Origin: SAR202 cluster bacterium Io17-Chloro-G7
GTDB taxonomy: Bacteria > Chloroflexota > Dehalococcoidia > UBA3495
Assembly (NCBI GenBank): GCA_002817055.1
Contig: MUCU01000001.1
Location: 1 to 28,243 of the forward strand
Direction: 5' to 3'
Length of the DNA stretch: 28,243 bases
The notes beneath the pieces are model-generated. The model was not told the DNA's origin. It saw nothing but the letters and a program-made list of their open reading frames with translations, and made no database searches. Positions 8,510 to 15,484 of the stretch are shown here, piece after piece. The first letter of the stretch is position 1; every line of letters begins with the position of its first letter. The position numbers were made by a program, and so were the translations under genes.

Positions 8510-9010
8510 ATGAATCTGGCCCGTATCTTACTGGCCCATATCTTAGTAGTTCTGGCCTTCAGCCTAGCTCTGGCGGCTTGCTCCGGCGGCAGCCCCAATG
8601 TTGAAGATTTGTTGCTGGGGATCGACGACTTTCCACGAGGCGAAGTCACAGAGTCCAATCCTTTGTCGACCGTGACGCCTCAGGGCGTTTCCGCTGTCCA
8701 AGTCGATTTATCGGGACCGGACTTCACTCTGAACCAGAGCATTGTCATGTTTCAGACCCAAGCGTCGGCGCTGTCCGTCCTGGCGGGGATAAAGCAGGAC
8801 CAATTGACCCAGACCGTTCTTCCCGCTGATACCAGCCGGTTCGAAGACAGTACCGAATTCATGTTCGAAACTCGGGGAAATCAGGAATTCTTGACCCAAT
8901 TCTTCGTGGAAGGGTTAGCTCTGGTTAAAGTGACGATTTCCGGCCCCCGAGCACCCGAGCTACTGCCGGTGTACGCCGAAAAAGCACGCTCGAAAGTCAG
9001 CGGCCAGTAG
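8510..9010 (+). CDS. Small predicted lipoprotein, function unknown
   Basis: The 166-residue product begins with a signal peptide (LARILLAHILVVLAFSLAL) and a lipobox ending LAAC, with Cys24 as the predicted lipidated residue. The mature part has no domain I recognise; it contains FMFETRGNQEFLTQFF and ends in a charged tail. It should be an exported, membrane-anchored protein. The start is 8 bp after the hyuB stop, so it is probably the last gene of that run. The Shine-Dalgarno is poor (GGGG directly before the ATG). It converges on the BNR-repeat gene. Confidence 0.75.
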   Translation: MNLARILLAHILVVLAFSLALAACSGGSPNVEDLLLGIDDFPRGEVTESNPLSTVTPQGVSAVQVDLSGPDFTLNQSIVMFQTQASALSVLAGIKQDQLTQTVLPADTSRFEDSTEFMFETRGNQEFLTQFFVEGLALVKVTISGPRAPELLPVYAEKARSKVSGQ

Positions 9011-9149
9011 TTGGTGACGGCAAACCCGCTTAGAGCGTATCCAGCGGACGGCAAGCAGGCTCACTCCAATCCGTCGACGTAATCCGGGAGAGACGGACTC
9101 TGGAAGAATGAAAGTTTCTTAGCATAGTCGGAGGAAATGGCGCCAGTTA

Positions 9150-10280
9150 TCAGGGTGCGATAGCCGTCTCCACCGACAAGATTGGCGGCAGGTTGTCCCA
9201 CAGCAAGTCCCAGCTTTCCCCGCCGTCCTTGCTGTACCAGAGCTGGCCCGTGGCCGTACCTACATAAATGCCGCAAGGGTCCAAAGCATCCGTGGCCAGT
9301 CCCTCCCTCAGCACATGCGTGTAGGCGTTTTGTTGAGGCAGCCCCTTGCTCAAAGGCGTCCGATCACGGCCCCCGTTGCGGCTGCGGAAGACCCGGAATT
9401 TGGCGTCCGTGACGTAACGCAGACCGCCACCCACCCTGTCCACCGTTGCTTCATCTTCGGGAATCACGTATATGGTGTCTGGGTCTTGGGAGTGGATTCC
9501 CAACACGAAGCCGAACCTGGATGGCAAATCTCCGGTGATATCGGTCCAATCGTCCCCCGCTGAGTCGCTGCGGAACACTCCGCAGTGATTTTGCTGGTAC
9601 ACCACCTCAGGTTGCGACTTGTGGATCAGCACCTTGTGCGGGCATTGGCCGAACTCGGGGAACGGGTCAGGCAGAAAGTCGGCTCTGACCCCCTGATTCT
9701 TGGTATGCCAGCTTTCCCCGCCATCGATGGTACGGAACACGCCAACGGCGGATATGCCGACCCAAGACCGTTCTAAATTTGTTGGGTCGAGCACTATGCT
9801 ATGTAGACAAAGGCCTCCCAAGCCCGGCTGCCAATCGGCGCGTGTCGTGTGTTTGGAAAGGCTGGAAACCTCGTACCAATTCTTGCCGCCGTCTTCGCTC
9901 TTAAACAAGGCCGCTGGGTCCACGCCAACGTAGACGGCTCCTGGTTCGGCGTCCCGGCCCGGCTCCACGTGCCATAGATTCTTTACCGTGGGGCCGCCAT
10001 CGCCGGAGAATTTGGGCTGAGTCTCGGCGCCGGACCAAGATAAGCCCAGATTATCGCTGAATTGGATTTCGGGACCCCAAATCATGTTGTTCGAGGCAGC
10101 AATAATGCGGCCTCCTTCCCTGGGGTCGAAAACCATATGAAACACTTCACTGCCGGGGCAGCAAGGTCCGGCGATAGACCAGTTCTTCCGTGCTTGGTCA
10201 CTGTTTAATAAAAATGCGCCCTTTCTCGTGCCCAACAGGATCAAAACATCGCCTTTCTTAGCGCTCGATTCGGAAGTCAC
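9150..10280 (-). CDS. BNR/Asp-box repeat beta-propeller protein (sialidase-like fold)
   Basis: This 376-residue protein has repeated Asp-box motifs SxDxGxxW: SDNLGLSW, SEDGGKNW, TIDGGESW, SDSAGDDW and SKDGGESW, plus degenerate copies. These mark the blades of a propeller as found in sialidases, Vps10-type and photosystem-assembly proteins. No sialidase catalytic Arg triad or FRIP motif is obvious, so an enzymatic role is not supported. There is no signal peptide, so it is probably cytoplasmic. The GTG start at 10280 is supported by AAGGAG (10289-10294) eight bases upstream. The gene is alone on its strand and ends 139 bp from the convergent lipoprotein gene. Confidence 0.85.
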   Translation of the reverse strand: MTSESSAKKGDVLILLGTRKGAFLLNSDQARKNWSIAGPCCPGSEVFHMVFDPREGGRIIAASNNMIWGPEIQFSDNLGLSWSGAETQPKFSGDGGPTVKNLWHVEPGRDAEPGAVYVGVDPAALFKSEDGGKNWYEVSSLSKHTTRADWQPGLGGLCLHSIVLDPTNLERSWVGISAVGVFRTIDGGESWHTKNQGVRADFLPDPFPEFGQCPHKVLIHKSQPEVVYQQNHCGVFRSDSAGDDWTDITGDLPSRFGFVLGIHSQDPDTIYVIPEDEATVDRVGGGLRYVTDAKFRVFRSRNGGRDRTPLSKGLPQQNAYTHVLREGLATDALDPCGIYVGTATGQLWYSKDGGESWDLLWDNLPPILSVETAIAP

Positions 10281-10288
10281 TGCAATTT

Positions 10289-10294
10289 CTCCTT
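10289..10294 (-). promoter_or_regulatory. Ribosome binding site fixing the GTG start of the BNR gene
   Basis: AAGGAG on the minus strand lies eight bases before the GTG at 10280, which supports this non-ATG start. Confidence 0.7.
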
Positions 10295-10458
10295 AACAAG
10301 ACTGAAGAGTGTCCATCCTCAATATCCTGATAATGTCGTATTCCAATCGCTAAGAAGCCAAGCATTGGGGGATGAAAAGCGCCAGCAACCGGATTGAGCA
10401 AATGATATACGAGATTGTGGTTGCAGAACAGTTAACTAGGATTGCTATTTTTTGACCC

Positions 10459-10487
10459 GTGCCAGATTTACTGAAATGTCGTATAAT
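10459..10487 (+). promoter_or_regulatory. Candidate promoter for the DUF1059-like gene
   Basis: A perfect TATAAT (10482-10487) lies 17 bp after GTGCCA (10459-10464), a 4/6 match to the -35 consensus. The predicted transcript starts about 65 nt before the ATG at 10560. The strength rests mainly on the -10 element. Confidence 0.45.
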
Positions 10488-10559
10488 TGTCCCGCTTCAA
10501 ACAAAATTACCGGGGTTGTGGGCCAAGGGGTGCACAGCCAAAGTAAGGAGATAATCGCT

Positions 10560-10760
10560 ATGGTAAAGTACGCCCGTTGCAACGCGCTGCTGTCATTGGC
10601 ACTAGATGAATCAGGACAGGCCTGCCGATACATGTCCAAGGCCGACACGGAAGACGCCGTCTTGGAAGACATGAGCAATCACATGACTTCGGTCCACCAA
10701 GTCGACCCAGGGGAATTGGTATTGAACATACGAGCCTCGACGAAGACCACCCGCAAGTAG
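10560..10760 (+). CDS. Small DUF1059-like protein
   Basis: This 66-residue protein has a Cys-rich start (YARCNALL, then ACRYM) followed by an acidic helix and paired histidines (SNHMTSVH). This resembles the DUF1059 pattern of Cys, acidic helix and HxxxxH, and suggests a small metal-binding protein; the molecular role is unknown. AAGGAG (10545-10550) lies nine bases upstream of the ATG. The C-terminus is basic (STKTTRK). The gene is monocistronic: it has its own promoter candidate and ends 110 bp before a strong terminator. Confidence 0.62.
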   Translation: MVKYARCNALLSLALDESGQACRYMSKADTEDAVLEDMSNHMTSVHQVDPGELVLNIRASTKTTRK

Positions 10761-10869
10761 TCTCCTCGGGCCTGATGGAAACTGATTGTTGGCGCTAAAG
10801 GAACCGGTGGACCGATATTGTGGATACTGCAGCGCCTTTGCCCGAACCGGTTCATAGAACAACAGCCCT

Positions 10870-10906
10870 AAAGAAAAAACCCCGTGGAAATCGGGGTTTT
10901 TTCTTT
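10870..10906. terminator. Strong bidirectional Rho-independent terminator
   Basis: Left arm 10870-10884 and right arm 10892-10906 are perfect 15-bp complements around a 7-nt loop. The core is CCCCG/CGGGG, flanked by an A-rich tract on the left and a T-rich tract on the right. It can therefore stop transcription from the DUF1059-like gene (+) and from the Lin0512 gene (-). Confidence 0.93.
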
Positions 10907-11023
10907 ATCCGAATAGCTGTACGGCTCCTAATATCGACCCCCGCACCCGAAAAACAAACTCGATTGCAACCCATGCCTTTGGGTCACGGATTATTTGTTA
11001 GGAGCAACTTGCCTAGGCTGATC

Positions 11024-11368
11024 CTATTTGCCGTCGTCGAAAAGAACTATAACCGCAGCGTTTGCGATCACCATTGCGTCGGTGCCATCTTCATTGGGCA
11101 CCTCCAGCCCGCCCGAGACAGATTTCACCGTGGCGGTGCCGTGGGGCAAAATCGCCGCCACCGCAGCACTATCCACCGCTCCCGGATTGGGCACCCCAAT
11201 CGTCACTTCCACCTGCATGTCATCGGCGGTCTTGCCCAACAAACGCTGAAACCCCAGGCTGCTGTGGTGTATGGCATCGAACACGGCACGGGTGGCGGCA
11301 GCGGTGTAGTTGCGACCGTGAACATCGACACCCATCCCCATCTCCATGATGCATCTTACAAGGGCCAT
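11024..11368 (-). CDS. Lin0512 family protein
   Basis: This 114-residue protein opens with MALVRCIMEMGMGVDVHGRNYTAAATRAV, cut here into its two hallmarks MEMGMGVDVHG and TAAATRAV. It continues with VEVTIGVPNPGAVD and ends with the VIANAAVIVLF strand, all features of the Lin0512 family. The structure is thought to be a small alpha/beta fold and the function is unknown. TGGAGG lies about ten bases before the ATG. The terminator at 10870-10906 lies downstream. The regulator upstream (11539-12672) is on the same strand with a 170-bp gap, so they may or may not be co-transcribed. Confidence 0.82.
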   Translation of the reverse strand: MALVRCIMEMGMGVDVHGRNYTAAATRAVFDAIHHSSLGFQRLLGKTADDMQVEVTIGVPNPGAVDSAAVAAILPHGTATVKSVSGGLEVPNEDGTDAMVIANAAVIVLFDDGK

Positions 11369-11538
11369 AGCTTTCGAACCTCCAGATAGGATTATTTTGG
11401 GCCGGGACTTAGATTGAGCAATGGACTCGAATAAAGGACTCTTCAGATTTTTTAGAAACTTGCTCTGAACGTCCCTCCGAACCCCCGAATTAGACCCCAG
11501 ATGAAACGCTCAGTCAAGGCACCCCGGTTAATTTCGGA

Positions 11539-12672
11539 TCACGCCGCTGTCCGGCCCATGTCAGACACATCGTAGCCGCCCAGCGCTTCCACCCGGCGGC
11601 GCAGGCCAGGATTACGTAACAAGTCCAGCAAGGCCTGCACTCCGGGCTCGTTCAGCAAATGATTAGGGATTACCAAGTCGTATCTCTCTTCTTCCAGCGG
11701 CGCAAATCCCATTCCCAATGCCGAAGCGGCCACTTGCACGCCTACTCCGGCGTCGGCAATCCCCGCCGCAACTGCCCCGGCAACCGCCAGGTGCCCCGAG
11801 GCGTCGCGGTCGTATCCCTCCACCGCATCCTCAGGGATTCCATGGGAGTTCAACAGGCGGTCCAAGAGAGACCGGCTACCCGAGCCGGATTCCCGGTTTA
11901 CTATGCGAACCCCCGGCCGGGCTAGGTCGTCGACATCGAAGATTTTCTTGGGGTTGCCCGGCATTACAATCAGCCCTTGTTGCCAAGAAGCGAAGGTTAC
12001 CAAGACGCAGGGAAAGGGGACCAAGCGGCGGACCCATGAGCGGTTGTATTCGCCGGTCACGTCGTCGCGCAAATGGCAACCGGCCACATGGGCCTCTCCC
12101 AACGCTAGGCCGGTGAGGGCCTTGTAGCTGCTCTCCTCAGATGAAACCAGCCTGACGCCGCGCCGGCCCAGCCATGGCTCCAGCAACGCCATTGCGGGGT
12201 CGCAACCAAGAATGCTAAGGCCAGGCGATTCTAATTCGGCTTCGTCGAAGGGCCGTACCGTCACTTGTGATGCGCCCACTGGACTCGGCAGTATAACTCC
12301 CTCGGCATCGGCTAAAGAGTGCCTGGCTGCCGAAGGGCCGATTACCGGTCGGGCCCACAGTCGACCGCCCACCCGCCAAAGCCTGGCCCGCTGAGGTTGG
12401 AATGGAGCGCCTATGTGCTCACCAACCGTAGTGCCTCCAATGAGCTGCGCTTTGGTATTTTGCGGCTGGCCGCCAGCCAGAGAGAATAGCTCGTCTACTT
12501 GAGTCCCCAGTGCTCGAGCCAGGCGCAGCGCAACTTCGGTCGACGGCACCGATTTACCCGACTCAACGGCTAAATAGGCCTGGCGGCTTATGCCTGCCAT
12601 CGCGGACAGCTCTTGTTGGGAACGCCCAGCATCCCGGCGAAATTGGCGAAGATTATTTCTCAGTGACGTCAC
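11539..12672 (-). CDS. XRE-type HTH regulator with periplasmic-binding-protein-like (molybdate-type) domain
   Basis: The 377-residue protein starts with an XRE helix-turn-helix (about 1-65: RSQQELSAMAGISRQAYLAVESG). A large domain resembling a solute-binding protein follows (about 85-370). It contains AGCDPA- and VNRESGSGSRSLLDRLL-type motifs, as in regulators that fuse a DNA-binding head to a molybdate/tungstate-binding-like sensor. It is cytoplasmic, with no signal peptide. Such regulators often sit by mod genes, and modABC lies downstream on the opposite strand with the MerB-like gene between. The GTG at 12672 overlaps a TGACGTCA palindrome. A likely role is to sense an oxyanion and control the divergent unit, but the ligand is an inference. 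Confidence 0.87.
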   Translation of the reverse strand: MTSLRNNLRQFRRDAGRSQQELSAMAGISRQAYLAVESGKSVPSTEVALRLARALGTQVDELFSLAGGQPQNTKAQLIGGTTVGEHIGAPFQPQRARLWRVGGRLWARPVIGPSAARHSLADAEGVILPSPVGASQVTVRPFDEAELESPGLSILGCDPAMALLEPWLGRRGVRLVSSEESSYKALTGLALGEAHVAGCHLRDDVTGEYNRSWVRRLVPFPCVLVTFASWQQGLIVMPGNPKKIFDVDDLARPGVRIVNRESGSGSRSLLDRLLNSHGIPEDAVEGYDRDASGHLAVAGAVAAGIADAGVGVQVAASALGMGFAPLEEERYDLVIPNHLLNEPGVQALLDLLRNPGLRRRVEALGGYDVSDMGRTAA

Positions 12673-12965
12673 GTCGTCATTCTCTTGCCATTGCTTTGTT
12701 ATTCATCCGTCGGTGTTTAGTTTGTCGAACCATGCAATGCGCTGCCCTGCCGTTCCAAGTGAAGTCTTGGGTTTAATTAGCCTTCCCGGTCGGATTGCGC
12801 TGACTTGGCCAGTTCGTCGGCTTGAACAATTCGAGCCTCTGCCACCTCACACCTAGCAGATTCGCGAATTGCGTCGTTTATAAAATACGCTGTACTTGTC
12901 AATATATCAAGTTTATTTTACAATCCTCCAGGCAATTGCCCCCAAGTTTTCGGATGGAGGCCAAC
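12673..12965. other. Divergent regulatory region between the regulator and the MerB-like gene
   Basis: There is no coding evidence in these 293 bp. It holds the promoter at 12896-12924 and the dyad around it. Confidence 0.6.
12896..12924 (+). promoter_or_regulatory. Good sigma-70-type promoter of the MerB-like/mod unit
   Basis: TTGTCA (12896-12901) and TACAAT (12919-12924) each match consensus at 5 of 6 positions, with an optimal 17-bp spacer. The predicted start of transcription is near 12931, about 35 nt before the ATG at 12966. Five-bp inverted arms (ACTTG ... CAAGT, 12894-12912) enclose the -35 and spacer and could be an operator for the divergent regulator. Confidence 0.75.
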
Positions 12966-13613
12966 ATGGCTGACTTAGCGATACTGGACAATGCTTTCCG
13001 GATAATCATGGCCCGAATGGTGCAAACCGGCCAAGGGCCTCATTACACCGAGTTGGCCGCCGACCTGGGGGTTCAGATTGAAGAAGGAAGGCTGATCCTC
13101 CACGAGTTGATTGACACCGGAATCCCTGCCTGGCTGCATCCGGGGACGGACTACATCGCATCCTTCCCACCGTTCAACAACCTGCCGACCCAATACCGGA
13201 TCACCGCCGGCGGCGAGCAGAAATGGTTCGCCCAGTGAGGGTTTGAGTCGCTGGCAGTTTGCTGGCTTTTTCCCGGACAAACGGTATCAATCAATGCGCC
13301 TTGCTTGGATTGCGGAGATCCTATTGCCCTGGAGATGATGGACGGCCAAGTCCTTTCCGCCGATCCAGCGGGTATCTTTGGCTACACTCCCGCCGCGCTT
13401 GGAGTGGGAGCAACCGAAGGCCGCCCCCACCGTTGAGCGGAAATGAACCTCTTCCGGTCGGAAGAGCACGCCAGAAACTGGAATGGATTCAACTACGACT
13501 TTGTCGAACTACTGCAACCCTTGGATTATTGGGTGGAAAGGTTTAGCGCGCCCACTTTCCGGGAACGGGGCGCACCAGACTACATTTCCCGACGGGCTTC
13601 GGGGAACCTCTAG
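12966..13613 (+). CDS. MerB-like (alkylmercury lyase family) selenoprotein with two selenocysteines
   Basis: Read through two UGAs, the frame gives 215 residues with no frameshift; classical MerB has 212. The first 90 residues form the MerB helical and strand core, ending ASFPPFNNLPTQYRI and QKWFAQ. The first UGA is codon 91 and sits where MerB has catalytic Cys96 (Cys-Ala-Leu-Asp; here U-G-F-E). The second is codon 157 and sits at Cys159, in U-A-E-M-N-L-F-R-S-E-E-H. Cys113 in APCLDC fits MerB Cys117. MerB Asp99 is Glu94. Each UGA has a SECIS-like hairpin 11-12 nt downstream. GGAGG lies six bases upstream of the ATG. MerB cleaves carbon-mercury bonds; with no merA or merR nearby, this enzyme may have another substrate. 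It lies 42 bp ahead of modA. A pseudogene is the main alternative and is much less likely. Confidence 0.85.
13236..13238 (+). other. In-frame UGA, predicted selenocysteine 91
   Basis: The codon follows KWFAQ and precedes GFESLAVCWLFPG. The same position in MerB is Cys96, in C-A-L-D-T-L followed by L-F-P, so the register is set on both sides. Downstream sequence keeps family similarity in the same frame. Confidence 0.85.
13250..13266 (+). promoter_or_regulatory. Candidate bacterial SECIS hairpin for Sec91
   Basis: GCTGGCA (13250-13256) pairs with TGCTGGC (13260-13266) over 7 bp, two of them G-U pairs, around a GUU loop. The loop starts 18 nt after the UGA, within the 16-37 nt window known for bacterial SECIS, and has a G at its first position. 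The stem is weaker than that of Sec157 because of its tandem G-U pairs. Confidence 0.65.
13434..13436 (+). other. In-frame UGA, predicted selenocysteine 157
   Basis: The codon precedes AEMNLFRSEEHARNW. In MerB, Cys159 precedes N-H-V-H-F-F-A-S-A-E-D-A, so Met-Asn-Leu-Phe aligns with Val-His-Phe-Phe. The codon therefore lands on the second catalytic Cys. Confidence 0.87.
13449..13466 (+). promoter_or_regulatory. Candidate bacterial SECIS hairpin for Sec157, GGUC loop
   Basis: CTCTTCC (13449-13455) pairs perfectly with GGAAGAG (13460-13466) over 7 bp around a GGTC loop. The loop begins 19 nt after the UGA and the stem 12 nt after it. The GGUC apical loop is the one recognised by SelB in the E. 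coli fdhF SECIS. This is the strongest of the three candidates. Confidence 0.85.
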
Positions 13614-13655
13614 TCGGCACGATTTTTTGCGTCCTAAGAGCCTGTCTTTATACAC

Positions 13656-14654
13656 ATGATAGAGTTGACTTGCCCAAAGGCGATTCGAGCAAGATCTGGA
13701 CATGCCTGGAGGAGCGATCCAATAATTCAGCGTTGGTTTCAATCGATAAAGGCATCCTGTCGATTAGTCTTGGGAGCCATTTTCCTGTCCGGGTTAGTCG
13801 CCTGTGCCTCTTCGGGTGACAGAGAAACTCTGACTGTGTTTGCGGCTGCGTCCCTGATGGAAACGTTCACCGAGGTAGCTAGCGCCTTCGAGAAGGAGCA
13901 TCCGGAAGTTTCGGTAATATTGACCTTCGACGGCAGCCAGCGACTCAGGCTCCAACTGGAACACGGAGCTAAAGCCGATCTATTTGCTTCGGCAGATGAA
14001 CGGCAGATGGACCTGGCTCAAGAGTCGGGCCTGCTTGGCGGTGAAGCCGTCCCATTCACTGCTAATACCCTGGTTGTGGCCGTGTCTGCGCAAGCAGGTG
14101 CGGAAGCAGGGAGGTCCCACACCGGAGCTACCATCCATTCCCTGAAGGACTTGGCCGGAGAGGACGTGAAGCTGGTCTTGGCCCATCCTGAGGTGCCCGC
14201 TGGCCGTTACGCCCTGGCCGTAATCAATTCCCTGGCAGCTGACCCAGAGTTTGGGCCCCAATATTCGGCTCAGCTTTTAGCAAATATCGTTTCCCAAGAA
14301 CCCAACGTTCGAGGCGTGCTGCAAAAAGTGACCTTGGGAGAGGCGGACGCAGGCTTCGTTTATGCGTCCGACCTGAGGTCGATTGACAATATTTTGGCGC
14401 TTGCGGTGCCAACCGAAGCCAACGTGGCTGCAGTCTACCCGATTGCAGTATTACTTGACGCAGTTGAACTAGAGTCCGCCGAGTTATTTATAAGTTTTCT
14501 GACTTCGCCCCGCGGCCAAAAGATTCACCAAGACCACGGCTTTAACGGTTTGGATTCTCCTAACGAACCAACTTCAAACAGCGGTGCGAATAACCTCCGC
14601 ATGAGAAACCGGTTCGCCGGGCCGAGATTGTCCCACGGATCAAGGGAAGGCTGA
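13656..14654 (+). CDS. modA: Molybdate ABC transporter substrate-binding lipoprotein
   Basis: This 332-residue protein has a hydrophobic stretch and a lipobox ending LVAC (Cys50), so the mature protein is anchored outside the cell membrane. The mature part is a ModA-type binding protein: TVFAAASLMETFTEV, then GADLFASAD-like, then GRYALAV and AGFVYASD. These regions bind molybdate or tungstate in the family. The residues before the signal peptide are long (about 30) and there is no Shine-Dalgarno before the ATG at 13656, so the true start may be elsewhere. It is 42 bp after the MerB-like gene and its stop is followed two bases later by the modB start. Confidence 0.9.
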   Translation: MIELTCPKAIRARSGHAWRSDPIIQRWFQSIKASCRLVLGAIFLSGLVACASSGDRETLTVFAAASLMETFTEVASAFEKEHPEVSVILTFDGSQRLRLQLEHGAKADLFASADERQMDLAQESGLLGGEAVPFTANTLVVAVSAQAGAEAGRSHTGATIHSLKDLAGEDVKLVLAHPEVPAGRYALAVINSLAADPEFGPQYSAQLLANIVSQEPNVRGVLQKVTLGEADAGFVYASDLRSIDNILALAVPTEANVAAVYPIAVLLDAVELESAELFISFLTSPRGQKIHQDHGFNGLDSPNEPTSNSGANNLRMRNRFAGPRLSHGSREG

Positions 14655-14656
14655 AA

Positions 14657-15484
14657 TTGGCCTTTAGTATGCGACGCCGGTTCTTCGCCCAACCGTCGGC
14701 GGCAGTTGGCGTGGGCGGCGGAGCCACGCTGTTGTATGTGGCATTCATCGGGTTGCCGGTGGTGGCTTTGCTCATTAAGGCCGCTCAACAGGAGAGTTTT
14801 TTCTCCAGTTTGACCAGCGGCCCGGCCTTGACCGCCATGCGGTTATCTCTAATTTCCAGCGCCATCAGTATGGTGGTCATTGTGTTGGTGGGCACACCAT
14901 TTGCTTACCTGTTGGCCCGGAGCAGGTCGCCTTTGCTGAGGCTGGTGGACGCATTGGTTGAACTGCCATTGGTAATGCCACCGGTGGTGGCAGGGGTGGC
15001 CATGTTGATGGCCTTCGGGCGACGCGGCTTTTTAGGACCCCCCCTGGAGGACCTGGGCATCACCCTGCCATTTACCACGGCCGCAGTAATCCTGGCCCAG
15101 ATATTTGTAGCGTCACCCTTTTTCGTCAGGTCCGCCAAGTTAGGATTCCAATCCGTGGCCACCGACCATGAGGACATTTCCCGGACCTTGGGCGTGTCTC
15201 CTTGGTGGACGTTTTGGCGGGTCACGATCCCCTTGGCCGCTCCGTCGCTTCTCACCGGGCTCGCCCTATCATGGGCTCGAGCGATATCGGAGTTCGGCGC
15301 CACAATCATGTTCGCCGGGAACCTTACGGGCAAGACCCAAACAATGCCGTTGGCCATCATGAGCGCCATGGAAACTAGCCTAGACACCGCCTTGGTGTTG
15401 TCTGTATTACTAATATTGGGGTCTTTGACAATTTTAGTAATATTGGGCATTTTTGCTCGTCGGCAATGGCAGGGAACCGCGTGA
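14657..15484 (+). CDS. modB: Molybdate ABC transporter permease
   Basis: This 275-residue membrane protein has about six hydrophobic segments and the EAA loop of ABC permeases near residues 170-200 (HEDISRTLGVSPWWTFWRV). It forms the channel for the substrate delivered by ModA. I chose the TTG at 14657, two bases after the modA stop, because GGGAAGG is six bases upstream. An ATG at 14669 is the alternative. It overlaps modC. The length is slightly above the usual 225-250 for ModB, mostly at the N-terminus. Confidence 0.93.
   Translation: MAFSMRRRFFAQPSAAVGVGGGATLLYVAFIGLPVVALLIKAAQQESFFSSLTSGPALTAMRLSLISSAISMVVIVLVGTPFAYLLARSRSPLLRLVDALVELPLVMPPVVAGVAMLMAFGRRGFLGPPLEDLGITLPFTTAAVILAQIFVASPFFVRSAKLGFQSVATDHEDISRTLGVSPWWTFWRVTIPLAAPSLLTGLALSWARAISEFGATIMFAGNLTGKTQTMPLAIMSAMETSLDTALVLSVLLILGSLTILVILGIFARRQWQGTA

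Noticed and set aside
10820..11389. 189-codon frame on the plus strand
   Set aside because: It is antisense to the Lin0512 gene, which has a clear family match and ribosome binding site, and it crosses the terminator hairpin.
12966..13238. MerB-like gene as a separate 90-residue protein
   Set aside because: Homology to MerB continues in the same frame beyond the UGA to 13613, with no frameshift, and the total length matches MerB.
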